Shown here in pieces: positions 45,802-55,008 of a DNA stretch of 64,000 nt. How positions within the stretch are numbered: position 1 is the first letter of the stretch; the number at the start of each line of letters is the position of its first letter. The stretch is from Methanospirillum hungatei JF-1. Lineage in GTDB: Archaea > Halobacteriota > Methanomicrobia > Methanomicrobiales > Methanospirillaceae. Both the position numbers and the translations under genes were made by a program. The notes under the pieces are model-generated. The model was not told the origin of the DNA. It saw only the letters and a list, made by a program, of their open reading frames with translations, and did no database searches. The DNA is taken from assembly GCF_000013445.1 (NCBI RefSeq), contig NC_007796.1, forward strand, positions 3,322,936 to 3,386,935, in the 5' to 3' direction.

Positions 45802-46977
45802 ATGCAAAATATGACCTATCCCCTTCCATACGGCAGGCAATGGATCGATGACGACGATATTACCGCTGTTATCGCTGCTTTAAAAGGAGACTGGCTCACC
45901 CAGGGCCCCTTGGTTGAGAGCTTTGAACAGAAGATTGCGGAATATGTCGGATCAGAATATGCCGTTGCATTTAATTCCGGGACCTCTGCTCTCCATGGAG
46001 CATATTACGCAGCCGGGGTCCGAACCGGAGATGAAGTAATTACCAGTCCCATCACCTTTGTTGCAACCGCAAACGCCGGAGTATACCTGGGTGCCCGTCC
46101 GGTGTTTGTAGACATTGATAAGAAGACATGGTGTATTGACACCGATAAAATCAATGAAGCAATATCCAACCGGACGAAGGTTATTGCTCCGGTGGATTTT
46201 GCCGGATATCCGGTTGATATGACATCCATTCGGGAGATAGCACAAGACCATTCTTGCATAGTGGTGGAAGATGCAGCCCATGCTCTTGGGGCAATCCGGG
46301 GTGATGTGAAAGTTGGTACTGAAGCAGATATGACGATGTTCAGTTTCCATCCGGTCAAACATATCACTACCGGAGAAGGGGGTATTGTTACTACAAATAA
46401 CCGGGAATTCGCCGCGGCGATGAAACGATTCCGAAGCCACGGGATAACAAAAGATCCAGAATTACTTCACAAAAATGAGGGCCAATGGTACTACGAAATG
46501 CAAGACCTAGGATATAATTACCGGATAACTGACATTCAGTGTGCTCTCGGGCTCTCACAACTTGAAAAACTTGAGAGATTTGTTAAGCGCCGGAATGAGA
46601 TCGCCCGGATGTATGATGAAGCATTCCGGGGGAATGAAAAACTGGTGAACCCTCCAAAACCTCCCCAAAATTCCCGCCATGCCTATCATCTCTATCCGGT
46701 CTGTTTCACAGGAGTTGATAGGAAAAAGATCTTCATGGACCTTCGGGAAATAGGGATCTTCTGCCAGGTCCATTATATTCCGGTCCATCTCCAACCATAT
46801 TACCGTGAGAGATTTGGATATCACGATGGAGATTTTCCAGTTGCAGAGAATTTTTACCAAAGTGAAATATCCCTGCCGATGTTTCCGGCGATGAGTGATG
46901 AGGATGTAGAACGGGTTATTGTTGGAGTGCAGGAGATGTTTGAAAAAAGAGTATATGCTGACTTAAAACTTGTTTAA
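45802..46977 (+). CDS. pseC: UDP-4-amino-4,6-dideoxy-L-AltNAc transaminase
   Basis: 391 residues, DegT/DnrJ/EryC1 family. AFNSGTSALHGAYYAAG near residue 55 binds PLP phosphate; VEDAAHALGA near residue 153 and SFHPVKHITTGEGG near residue 179 with the PLP lysine complete the site. The N-terminal YGRQWIDDDDI is typical of PseC. It transfers an amino group from glutamate to the PseB product. An ATG four codons in (45811) is an alternative start. Confidence 0.94.
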   Translation: MQNMTYPLPYGRQWIDDDDITAVIAALKGDWLTQGPLVESFEQKIAEYVGSEYAVAFNSGTSALHGAYYAAGVRTGDEVITSPITFVATANAGVYLGARPVFVDIDKKTWCIDTDKINEAISNRTKVIAPVDFAGYPVDMTSIREIAQDHSCIVVEDAAHALGAIRGDVKVGTEADMTMFSFHPVKHITTGEGGIVTTNNREFAAAMKRFRSHGITKDPELLHKNEGQWYYEMQDLGYNYRITDIQCALGLSQLEKLERFVKRRNEIARMYDEAFRGNEKLVNPPKPPQNSRHAYHLYPVCFTGVDRKKIFMDLREIGIFCQVHYIPVHLQPYYRERFGYHDGDFPVAENFYQSEISLPMFPAMSDEDVERVIVGVQEMFEKRVYADLKLV

Positions 46978-47020
46978 CACTATCTCTAACTGGTAGCATC
47001 ACCAATAATTGAGAATAATT

Positions 47021-47701
47021 ATGCGACTTGCAATCATCCCTGCCCGGGGCGGAAGCAAAAGGATTCCGCGAAAGAATATCAGGGATTTCTGCGGAAAGCC
47101 AATCATTACCTGGTCAATTGAAGCGGCTCTCCAGAGTAAATGCTTTGACCGGGTTATTGTTTCGACGGATGATGAGGAGATTGCTGATGTTGCAAGAAGA
47201 TTTGGGGCAGAGGTTCCATTTCTCCGTCCGGCCAAACTGGCTGATGATTATACCGGGACGGCAGCGGTTGTCCGTCATACGATTGAGTGGTTTGAGGGAA
47301 ATGGGATCTTATACGAGGAGGTATGCTGTATCTATGCAACGGCTCCTTTTATCAGGGCAGAAGATATTCAATCCGGTCTTGAGAAACTTCATTCAAGTAA
47401 TGCAGACTATGCTTTCACGGTAACGAGTTTTCCGTTCCCGATACAGCGGGCTGTAAAAATAAATACTACCGGCACACTTGAGATGTTCTATCCGGAGTAT
47501 TATAATACACGGTCCCAGGATCTCGAAGAAGCATACCATGATGCCGGTCAGTTCTACTGGGGGAAAGCATCTGCTTGGAAAGAGGGAGTTATATTATTTT
47601 CAGAGAGATCAGTTCCGATTGTTCTGCCAAGATACCGGGTTCAGGATATTGATACTTTGGAAGACTGGATCCGAGCGGAGATGATGTTCAAGTGCATGTA
47701 A
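47021..47701 (+). CDS. pseF: CMP-pseudaminic acid cytidylyltransferase
   Basis: 226 residues from ATG 47021. IPARGGSKRIPRKNIR is the CMP-sialate synthetase signature; PIITWSIEAAL and STDDEEIADVA follow. YNTRSQDLEEAYHDAGQFYWG near residue 155 is typical of PseF/pseudaminate rather than of neuraminate enzymes. It activates pseudaminic acid with CTP, the last step. A TTG at 47009 gives four extra residues. Confidence 0.93.
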   Translation: MRLAIIPARGGSKRIPRKNIRDFCGKPIITWSIEAALQSKCFDRVIVSTDDEEIADVARRFGAEVPFLRPAKLADDYTGTAAVVRHTIEWFEGNGILYEEVCCIYATAPFIRAEDIQSGLEKLHSSNADYAFTVTSFPFPIQRAVKINTTGTLEMFYPEYYNTRSQDLEEAYHDAGQFYWGKASAWKEGVILFSERSVPIVLPRYRVQDIDTLEDWIRAEMMFKCM

Positions 47702-47787
47702 TCAACAATTTATGATATATCGTGGATTGTCATTTCTTCGACATCGAATTTTTAATCATAAGTGTAAATAATTAAAGAAGAGGTAGA

Positions 47788-48414
47788 ATGAAATCATATA
47801 AGACAGATCAGGAAAAATTTTGGGCTGGGGAATTTGGGACGGAATACATATCAAGAAATGCAAATCGTGATTCTATTTCAAAAAATCTTGCTTTCTTCGC
47901 TGCTGCATTAAAACATACTCGTAATATTAATAGTTGTATTGAGTTTGGAGCAAATATTGGAATAAATCTAAAAGCATTAAAAATACTTCTTCCTAAACTA
48001 AATCAATATGCAATTGAGATAAATACGGATGCAATTACCGAACTAAATAAGTTTCTTCCCGAACAAAATATTTTCCCGCAATCAATTCTAGAATACTCAC
48101 CAACAAAGACATTTGATCTTGTTTTAATCAAAGGTGTTCTAATCCATATCAATCCTGAATATCTGGAAAAAGTATACAATTTGTTGTACGAATCATCTAA
48201 TCGGTATTTATTAATTTGTGAATATTATAATCCATCACCTATTGAGGTTACTTATAGAGGCCATCAGAAAAGATTGTTTAAACGAGATTTTTGTGGAGAA
48301 ATGCTAGATCTATATGAAGATCTCATTCTTACCGATTATGGTTTTGTGTACCATAGGGATTGGAATTTTCCACAGGATGACATTAATTGGTTTTTATTAG
48401 AGAAAAAACAATGA
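47788..48414 (+). CDS. Pseudaminic acid biosynthesis-associated methylase
   Basis: 208 residues. It begins YKTDQEKFWAGEFGTEYISRN, the opening of the family of methyltransferases found in pseudaminic acid loci, and has a SAM motif CIEFGANIGINLKAL near residue 52 and FDLVLIKGVLIHINP near residue 111. It may methylate a Pse intermediate, a glycosyl residue or the acceptor; the target is not established for this family. AT-rich compared with pseF. Confidence 0.82.
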   Translation: MKSYKTDQEKFWAGEFGTEYISRNANRDSISKNLAFFAAALKHTRNINSCIEFGANIGINLKALKILLPKLNQYAIEINTDAITELNKFLPEQNIFPQSILEYSPTKTFDLVLIKGVLIHINPEYLEKVYNLLYESSNRYLLICEYYNPSPIEVTYRGHQKRLFKRDFCGEMLDLYEDLILTDYGFVYHRDWNFPQDDINWFLLEKKQ

Positions 48415-48485
48415 TGATCCTTTTTTCATAACAAATTTTGGTATTATTGAGAGAACGAAATTTTCTATCCAATCATTACAAAAAT

Positions 48486-50042
48486 ATGTTTAATTCTTTA
48501 ATAATAATCCGCACCGATGCATCTACCGCTATCGGCACGGGTCATGTCATGCGTTGCCTCACCCTTGCCGGAGTTTTGAGAGATAGAGGTGCATCGGTCT
48601 CATTTATCTGCCGTGAACATGATGGGCATCTTTGTGACCGCATCGAGGAGCAGGGGTTTATAGTCCATCGTTTAAGGAAAGGTGCCGATCCTGTATTTCC
48701 ATCTCCGGCGTTTGATCCATATCATGCCCCTTGGCTTGGAGTCTCATGGGAAGAGGATTCCGAAGAAACTCGCAGGATAATATCTACACTGGACAGAAAA
48801 CCGGACTGGTTAATTGTTGATCATTATGCATTGGATGAGAGATGGGAAAGGTATCTCCGCCCATATGTTTCCCGGATCTTTGTTATTGATGATCTTGCTG
48901 ACCGGGTGCATGACTGCGATCTTCTTTTGGATCAAAACCTGGTTGAAGGGATGGAGACGAGGTACGATGAAAAGATCCCATCCTCGTGTGGAAAGATGCT
49001 GGGACCAGAGTATGCTTTGCTTCAGCCGATTTATTCAGAACTACATGATAAGATCCCCCCTCGTGAAGGTCCAATCAGGCGAATTCTTATCTTTTTTGGC
49101 GGGGTAGACCAGAATAACCTGACCGGAATAGCCCTTTCCGCAGTAATGGAGTTGAACCATCCGGATATCAAGGTTGATGTGGTCATATCAAAAAAATCCC
49201 CTTTTTATAATACTATCCGGGATCAGATTGTTGGCAGACCGGGCATAGTAGTACACAGTAACCTTCCATCTCTTGCACCCCTGATTGCGAAAGCGGATCT
49301 AGCGATCGGGGCTTCCGGGACAACGTGTTGGGAACGATTGTGCCTGGGGCTTCCTACCATTGTGATAACTACAGCAGAGAATCAGAAAGCCATTGCTCAT
49401 GGTCTTAAAGAGCAAGGTCTAGTTAAATGGCTAGGAAATGCTGATACCGTAACAGCAAATATGATTCGCGAATCTATTTCTAAACTGTTGTCAAGAAGGG
49501 ATATTAGGGATTGGTCCTCACAGTGCTCACAAAGGGTTGATGGCCTTGGGGTAATGAGGGTTTTTACTGCACTTACGATATCTCCGGATACAGCATTACA
49601 TGTTCGACGTGCTAAGCTTTCTGACGAAAAAATATTGTTATCATGGGCGAATGACCCATTAAACCGGAAGAATTCTTTCACATTGGATGAGATCTCTCCA
49701 GACAGACACCATCAATGGTTTTATGATAAACTCCGAGATGTAGAGAATGTTTTTCTCTATATTGTTGAGAGTGAGGATAAGGTTCCCATCGGACAGGTGA
49801 GATTTGAAAGAAAAAGTGAAATATGGGAAATTCATTACTCTCTTGCCACCGAGTTCAGGAACCGTGGAGTAGGAAGGCCCCTTCTGAAGGCTGGTCTTTG
49901 CGCATTCAGAAAAGAACATGAAGGGGTAATAATATTTGGAAGAGTAAAAGAAGAGAATACTACCTCATGTAAAGTTTTTGAATCACTTAATTTCTCAGCC
50001 AAATCTGACGGGGGGGGGGTGGCGTATCAGCGTCTGCTCTGA
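48486..50042 (+). CDS. pseG-pseH: Fused PseG hydrolase and PseH-type N-acetyltransferase
   Basis: 518 residues from ATG 48486. Residues 1-345 form PseG, a UDP-sugar hydrolase with a GT-B-like fold: RTDASTAIGTGHVMRCLTLA near residue 9, IVDHYALDERWE near residue 108, FFGGVDQNN near residue 205 and GASGTTCWERLCLGLP near residue 275. Residues about 365-518 are a GNAT acetyltransferase (KLSDEKILLSWANDP, FRNRGVGRPLLKAGL, FGRVKEENTTSCKVFESLNF). The two steps, 4-amino acetylation and release of 6-deoxy-AltdiNAc from UDP, are adjacent in the pathway. The 3' end contains a G10 run. Confidence 0.92.
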   Translation: MFNSLIIIRTDASTAIGTGHVMRCLTLAGVLRDRGASVSFICREHDGHLCDRIEEQGFIVHRLRKGADPVFPSPAFDPYHAPWLGVSWEEDSEETRRIISTLDRKPDWLIVDHYALDERWERYLRPYVSRIFVIDDLADRVHDCDLLLDQNLVEGMETRYDEKIPSSCGKMLGPEYALLQPIYSELHDKIPPREGPIRRILIFFGGVDQNNLTGIALSAVMELNHPDIKVDVVISKKSPFYNTIRDQIVGRPGIVVHSNLPSLAPLIAKADLAIGASGTTCWERLCLGLPTIVITTAENQKAIAHGLKEQGLVKWLGNADTVTANMIRESISKLLSRRDIRDWSSQCSQRVDGLGVMRVFTALTISPDTALHVRRAKLSDEKILLSWANDPLNRKNSFTLDEISPDRHHQWFYDKLRDVENVFLYIVESEDKVPIGQVRFERKSEIWEIHYSLATEFRNRGVGRPLLKAGLCAFRKEHEGVIIFGRVKEENTTSCKVFESLNFSAKSDGGGVAYQRLL

Positions 50043-50682
50043 TGTTGGAAGCTGGATGAACGAATATATCCCGGTTTTAATCTTTGATTGGATAGATGAT
50101 GGTCATGAAGTGAGATGGGCACATGATGCAGCAGAACTTCCCGCGGGAGATATGTGTTTTTTCTTGAGTTATGAGAAGATAGTAGATAAAAATCGGTTGA
50201 TGCAGCATCGAAACAATCTTGTTGTTCACGCTAGTGATTTACCGAAAGGAAGGGGTTGGTCACCTCTTACCTGGCAAATTCTTGAAGGAAAAGATAAAAT
50301 TCCAGTAACGATATTTGAAGCCGGAGAATCAGTTGATAGTGGACCCATATACGAGAAAGCTTTTGTATCATTTTCAGGTAATGAATTGATTGAAGAACTG
50401 CGTTGTGGATTAGCGAATGAAATTGTTGATTTATGTAGGGATTTTGTCAGTGGATATCCAGATAGTGCAAAACTTGGACTGAAGCAAGAAGGTGAGCCAT
50501 CTTTTTATCCACACCGTGGCCCTGAAGATAGTAAGATTGACGTTCAGAAAAGCCTTTTATCACAATTCCATCTGTTAAGAACGGTAGATAATAATAAGTA
50601 CCCTGCTTGGTTTGAGTATAAAGGACGTAAATTTTTTCTTAAAATTACCGCTAAAAGCAATTTAGATAATGCAAAAGAATGA
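49978..50682 (+). CDS. Formyltransferase-like protein (Formyl_trans_N type), start uncertain
   Basis: Open frame of up to 234 residues. HASDLPKGRGWSPLTWQI near residue 82 and VDSGPIYEK near residue 122 are the formyl-tetrahydrofolate-dependent N-formyltransferase active-site blocks (Asn/His and Asp). The first strand (RISVCSDVG) begins at about 50022, but no in-frame ATG or GTG precedes it; the only in-frame initiators are the TTG at 49978, lying inside pseG-pseH, and the ATG at 50056, which would cut the fold. A -1 shift at the G10 run would instead fuse it to pseG-pseH. It probably N-formylates an amino sugar of the Pse pathway. Confidence 0.75.
   Translation: MNHLISQPNLTGGGWRISVCSDVGSWMNEYIPVLIFDWIDDGHEVRWAHDAAELPAGDMCFFLSYEKIVDKNRLMQHRNNLVVHASDLPKGRGWSPLTWQILEGKDKIPVTIFEAGESVDSGPIYEKAFVSFSGNELIEELRCGLANEIVDLCRDFVSGYPDSAKLGLKQEGEPSFYPHRGPEDSKIDVQKSLLSQFHLLRTVDNNKYPAWFEYKGRKFFLKITAKSNLDNAKE
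50010..50019 (+). repeat. G10 homopolymer at the pseG-pseH/formyltransferase junction
   Basis: Ten consecutive G residues lie where the upstream frame (ending YQRLL) and downstream frame (beginning RISVCSD) overlap. A G9 version would make one continuous frame. Homopolymer runs of this length are slippery for polymerases and ribosomes. Confidence 0.9.
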
Positions 50683-50694
50683 CTGGTGAAAATT

Positions 50695-51738
50695 ATGCAA
50701 ATCGGTAGATCCATCATCGGAAACAATCACCCTCCATTTATCATTGCCGAGATGTCCGGGAACCACAACCACTCCCTCGATCGGGCACTTGCCATTGTTG
50801 AAGCAGCTGCACAAGCCGGTGCCCACGCAATAAAACTCCAAACATACACCGCTGACACGATGACACTGGATATCGCAGAGGGAGAATTCTTTATCAGCGA
50901 TAGGAATAGCCTCTGGAACGGACAAAGTCTGTATGATCTCTACAAGCAGGCACATACCCCTTGGGAGTGGCATGCCCCTATCATGAAACAGGCAGAAGAA
51001 CTCGGCCTTATCTGTTTCTCCACCCCATTTGATGAGACCGCTGTTGAGTTTCTTGAAACCCTGAATGTCCCTGCCTACAAGATCGCATCATTTGAAGTCG
51101 TTGATCTTCCATTGATACAAAAGGTAGCAGAAACCGGAAAACCTCTTATTATCTCAACAGGGATGGCAACCGTCGCTGAGATTGATGAAGCGGTCCGGAC
51201 TGCAAGGGATGCCGGGTGTCGGGATCTGGTCCTCCTTAAATGCACTAGCACCTATCCGGCAAGTCCGAAGAATAGTAATATCCTTACAATTCCTCATATC
51301 CGGGAGTTGTTTGATTGTGAGGTCGGTCTGTCTGATCATACTATGGGTATCGGCGCAGCGGTTGCAGCTGTCGCTCATGGTGCAACGGTGATTGAGAAAC
51401 ATTTTACTCTCTCACGGGCAGATGGCGGGGTGGATAGTGCATTCTCCATGGAACCACATGAATTCCGGATTCTAATTGAAGAGACGAGACGGGCCTGGCA
51501 GTCACTTGGGTGTGTACAATATGGGCCTGGTGAAGAGGGAAAAAAATCTGTGATTTTTCGACGATCTCTTTATGTTGCAGAAGATATGCAGGCAGGAGAT
51601 ATTTTCACAAAAGAAAACCTGCGGAGTATCAGACCGGGACTAGGATTGTCACCAAAATATTATAGGACATTACTTGGAAAACAGGTGAACAGGGATTTAA
51701 AAAAGGGAACTCCGGTAAGTTGGGACATACTTGTTTAG
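50695..51738 (+). CDS. pseI: Pseudaminic acid synthase
   Basis: 347 residues from ATG 50695. FIIAEMSGNHNHSLDRAL near residue 15 and AHAIKLQTYTADTMT near residue 43 are NeuB/PseI TIM-barrel motifs; IISTGMATVAEID near residue 148 and GLSDHTMGIGA near residue 207 follow. A C-terminal SAF (antifreeze-like) domain starts near residue 285. It condenses 6-deoxy-AltdiNAc with phosphoenolpyruvate to make pseudaminic acid. A GTG at 50686 gives three more residues. Last gene of the Pse run. Confidence 0.95.
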   Translation: MQIGRSIIGNNHPPFIIAEMSGNHNHSLDRALAIVEAAAQAGAHAIKLQTYTADTMTLDIAEGEFFISDRNSLWNGQSLYDLYKQAHTPWEWHAPIMKQAEELGLICFSTPFDETAVEFLETLNVPAYKIASFEVVDLPLIQKVAETGKPLIISTGMATVAEIDEAVRTARDAGCRDLVLLKCTSTYPASPKNSNILTIPHIRELFDCEVGLSDHTMGIGAAVAAVAHGATVIEKHFTLSRADGGVDSAFSMEPHEFRILIEETRRAWQSLGCVQYGPGEEGKKSVIFRRSLYVAEDMQAGDIFTKENLRSIRPGLGLSPKYYRTLLGKQVNRDLKKGTPVSWDILV

Positions 51739-51769
51739 TAAAAAATTAAAAAGTCTCCTCATTATTCTT

Positions 51770-53680
51770 TCATTGAACAGAATACACTCGTATCTCCCAT
51801 GGAGATTTTTCGGATGAGTAAACACCCTCTAAAGATAAACCCTTAACAACTGGATCAATCTCAACTGCTGAAAAGATGTATTTCCCTCCCAGATTTTTGA
51901 AAGCGGTAATATTTAGGTCAAGATCCTGAAGAACAATCCCATTTCCCTTTGAATAAGATGTTCCATCGAGTTCTGATGAGAATATATACGCCCTGGATCC
52001 CCAGCCATCGAAATATACACGCCATCTTTCACTTTTATTCAATTCAGGGGCTATTATTTCCCTGAATTGGTGTTTATATTGAAGAAGATAATTAGCAAAA
52101 TATCCATCGACGGTGTAAAACCCATTATACTGACTTATTGCCGGGTGAATCCCGATTGAGCCAACCCGATAACTACTTTGGTTTATTCCGATTTCATCCC
52201 TGATGGATTCAAAAACATCAGGTGAATAGAACTCATTGAAAGAATATTGACCATCCTGAAGATTTCCATAACCACCAGTTTGATATGTACCCCCCTGAAA
52301 TGAGAATAAAAAGATTATCTGAATCAGAATCACTCCATAAACAAAGATTTTTAATTTTTTGGATCTTTCCAGTATGTAAATAGAACATATCCCAAATATG
52401 AGATACCAAATAACTGGTAATAATGTATAAAACCGCATTTGCAGTGCATTTAAAACAAAAAATTGTGATTTAATAAAAAGGAATAAATCCAACGTTGAAA
52501 CTTGATATATAAATGAAAAAAGAAATACAAGAGTTGTTAATCCGACAATAATCCATTCAATAGTTAAAAATTTTCCTTTTGATACTCCTTTAAGATGAAG
52601 TCCAAGAAGAAGAAAAAGAAAGAAAATTATCGAACTCCATAAGAAAAGAGTGATTAAATCTCCATTCACACGGGACGTTAAATGAGAAAGGATTAAACCT
52701 CCTGATAAAAGGGTACCAAAATAGATAATATATCGATTAATATCTCTCTTTTTCCCTAACTGGTGAATAACCATCAGAGCCAAAGATACCCATAACACGG
52801 GAACAATGAGCTGATGCAGGCTTTCAGCATGATACTGTCCGGAGGAAAGCATACCATAACCTGTCTGAAAAGTATCAATGAAAGGTAACCCAATAGATGA
52901 AAATTCGACTCGATGAGAGATGGATGAATTATTTAAAAACATCTCCCAGAATAGTCGATAATCACAAATTAAAAAAAGGAGACCCGCGAAGAATATCGCA
53001 TAAATACCTCTCCATAAAACTTTTCTTTGATAAACCGAAATCAAAACGCAATACAGGAATAGAATCGGGAGTAAGAAATATCCGGTAAAGACCCCGCTTG
53101 AATAGAAAGAATATAATATTAATGGCAGAAGTGACCACAATCTCCACCCATCTCGAATGAGAGAGAAAAAACCATATAACATGAGCGGTAAGCCTGCAAT
53201 GCTCAATCCAGCAGGTGGATAAAATGGCAATAATGCAAATGCACAAGAGACCCCGGGGATTAAATATCGATACTCTTTCCCTCCGGGATAAAACTCACGC
53301 AGAAAGAAAAACATCCCGATGAAAGCGATGAGATGGATGATAGAAAAATTCAGAAAATATGCAGTGATTGGTTCGAAGAAAGTAAATAATAATGTTACGA
53401 CATTAAATTCAGATGGAAAAGAATTCCGGGAAATACCTCCCATTATCTGCTCGATTGTTCCATCATATGATCCAAAGAGTTTTCCGGACTGGCCAAGAAT
53501 TAAATACCATACCACATTAGAATCAAGGCAGTCATGATTGAGAACAGGTGCATCTTCCCATTGAATCAGAACTGGTGCAATATAGAGAAGAACAATAATT
53601 AATCCCAGGAGAAAAGGTAAACGAGAAGAATGAATTATTTTGTGCAGATATTGTACGTATGAGGTTTCAGATCCGGTCAT
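51770..53680 (-). CDS. Large multi-pass membrane protein, DUF6044/YkoS-like
   Basis: 636 residues from ATG 53680. At least ten hydrophobic segments span about residues 20-470 (first SSRLPFLLGLIIVLLYIAP). A loop after the first helix has LNHDCLDSNVVWY, resembling the HDnLDs pattern of the YkoS/DUF6044 family. The C-terminal ~170 residues (from about 470) are soluble and probably outside. The topology recalls GT-C glycosyltransferases that use lipid-linked sugars, but no catalytic motif is certain. It is divergent from the second rfbB. Family call is tentative. Confidence 0.7.
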   Translation of the reverse strand: MTGSETSYVQYLHKIIHSSRLPFLLGLIIVLLYIAPVLIQWEDAPVLNHDCLDSNVVWYLILGQSGKLFGSYDGTIEQIMGGISRNSFPSEFNVVTLLFTFFEPITAYFLNFSIIHLIAFIGMFFFLREFYPGGKEYRYLIPGVSCAFALLPFYPPAGLSIAGLPLMLYGFFSLIRDGWRLWSLLPLILYSFYSSGVFTGYFLLPILFLYCVLISVYQRKVLWRGIYAIFFAGLLFLICDYRLFWEMFLNNSSISHRVEFSSIGLPFIDTFQTGYGMLSSGQYHAESLHQLIVPVLWVSLALMVIHQLGKKRDINRYIIYFGTLLSGGLILSHLTSRVNGDLITLFLWSSIIFFLFLLLGLHLKGVSKGKFLTIEWIIVGLTTLVFLFSFIYQVSTLDLFLFIKSQFFVLNALQMRFYTLLPVIWYLIFGICSIYILERSKKLKIFVYGVILIQIIFLFSFQGGTYQTGGYGNLQDGQYSFNEFYSPDVFESIRDEIGINQSSYRVGSIGIHPAISQYNGFYTVDGYFANYLLQYKHQFREIIAPELNKSERWRVYFDGWGSRAYIFSSELDGTSYSKGNGIVLQDLDLNITAFKNLGGKYIFSAVEIDPVVKGLSLEGVYSSEKSPWEIRVYSVQ

Positions 53681-53766
53681 AATATCATCTAAAGTGGACA
53701 AAAAGTATAATCAGAATTCTTATACCGGTTATATCATCCAGCATAAAATAATATGGAAATATCTTC

Positions 53767-54753
53767 ATGACTTTACAAATACCTCTCACCATCTTCCTCA
53801 CCGGCGGCTCCGGATTCATCGGTTCTAATTTTATCAATTATCTCTTTGACAATTGCCCGGACATCTCCATCATCAACTACGATGCCCTCACCTACGCCGC
53901 AAATCAGAAAGCGCTGACTCAACAAAAAAATAACCCAAACTATCACTTCATTCACGGTAATATCTGTGATCTCCCTACAGTCACTGATGCAATCACCACC
54001 ACAAACCCGGATATCATCATTAACTTCGCCGCTGAGTCACATGTGGACCGAAGCATCACAGACGCATCGCCGTTCATCTCGACGAATATTCAGGGAGTCT
54101 ACAACCTGCTTGAAATATGCAGAAAACACGATGATTTAAAATTTATCCAGATCTCAACTGATGAAGTATATGGAACACTCGGTCCCGATGGTTTCTTCAC
54201 AGAGGCAAGCCCAATAAAACCCCGAAGCCCCTATGCGGCAAGTAAAGCTAGTGCTGATCTCCTCACTCTCGCATGGCATGAGACATATGGTCTGCCGGTG
54301 AACATCACCCGGTGCACAAATAATTATGGCCCCTGGCAGCACCCGGAAAAGCTGATCCCCATGACGATTCAACGATGTCTTCAAAAAGAAAAGATCCCGG
54401 TCTATGGTAATGGGTTGAATGTCCGTGACTGGATCCATGTATCAGATCATTGTTCAGGTATTGCTACAGTGATGCAAAATGGGAAAGTTGGTGAGGTTTA
54501 TAATATCGGCTCTAAAAATGAATGGAAGAATCTGGATTTAGTCAAAAAAATTATCAACATAACCCGGGATCTTACGGGTGATCCAGGAGTATCGGAAAAT
54601 TTAATATCTTTTGTTCCTGACCGACAGGGGCATGATTTCCGGTATGCGATTGATCCCGATAAGATTACCAGAGAACTTAGTTGGTGTCCAAAGATTACAT
54701 TTAAGGAAGGACTGGTTAAAACGATCAGGTGGTATCTGAAACAACAAGAATAA
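53767..54753 (+). CDS. rfbB: dTDP-glucose 4,6-dehydratase (second copy)
   Basis: 328 residues. TGGSGFIGSNFINYL, QISTDEVYGTLG, SPYAASKASAD and NNYGPWQHPEKL cover the NAD site, catalytic Asp/Glu and Tyr/Lys pairs. It is clearly the same enzyme as 23309-24364, but diverged, and it stands outside the rml operon. Together with the nucleotidyltransferase at 58182 and the WecE-type aminotransferase at 58919 it would give a dTDP-4-keto-6-deoxyglucose to dTDP-4-amino-6-deoxysugar route, separate from rhamnose. Confidence 0.94.
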   Translation: MTLQIPLTIFLTGGSGFIGSNFINYLFDNCPDISIINYDALTYAANQKALTQQKNNPNYHFIHGNICDLPTVTDAITTTNPDIIINFAAESHVDRSITDASPFISTNIQGVYNLLEICRKHDDLKFIQISTDEVYGTLGPDGFFTEASPIKPRSPYAASKASADLLTLAWHETYGLPVNITRCTNNYGPWQHPEKLIPMTIQRCLQKEKIPVYGNGLNVRDWIHVSDHCSGIATVMQNGKVGEVYNIGSKNEWKNLDLVKKIINITRDLTGDPGVSENLISFVPDRQGHDFRYAIDPDKITRELSWCPKITFKEGLVKTIRWYLKQQE

Positions 54754-54780
54754 TATTAAGGCCCGAAATCTAAATTATTT

Positions 54781-55008
54781 GTGATAAAAATAGATTTTTA
54801 AATAATTATTGAAAAGGATGAAGAGGGGGGGTATGTTGTGTCTGTTCCATCTCTTCCCGGTTGTATATCTCAGGGAAAAACTGAGGAAGAAGCGAGGGAA
54901 AAAATCACCGAAGCAATCGAACTTCATCTTACCGCTTTGGCACGCGATGGGATTCCCATCATACCTAATTTGAAAAAAACTGAAAGTTTTGTGTCAGTTC
55001 AAATATGA
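54781..55008 (+). pseudogene. hicB: HicB-like antitoxin gene with a nonsense codon near its start
   Basis: From GTG 54781 the frame reads six codons (VIKIDF) and then TAA at 54799-54801, after which it continues IIIEKDEEGGYVVSVPSLPG and so on to a stop at 55006-55008. The post-stop sequence is the HicB/UPF0150 core (EKDEEGGYVVSVPSLPGC...A...I). The in-frame pre-stop sequence is the usual lead-in, so the TAA replaces a sense codon. No ATG follows in frame to restart. The antitoxin is probably not made; a G7 run (54825-54831) is nearby. Confidence 0.75.
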
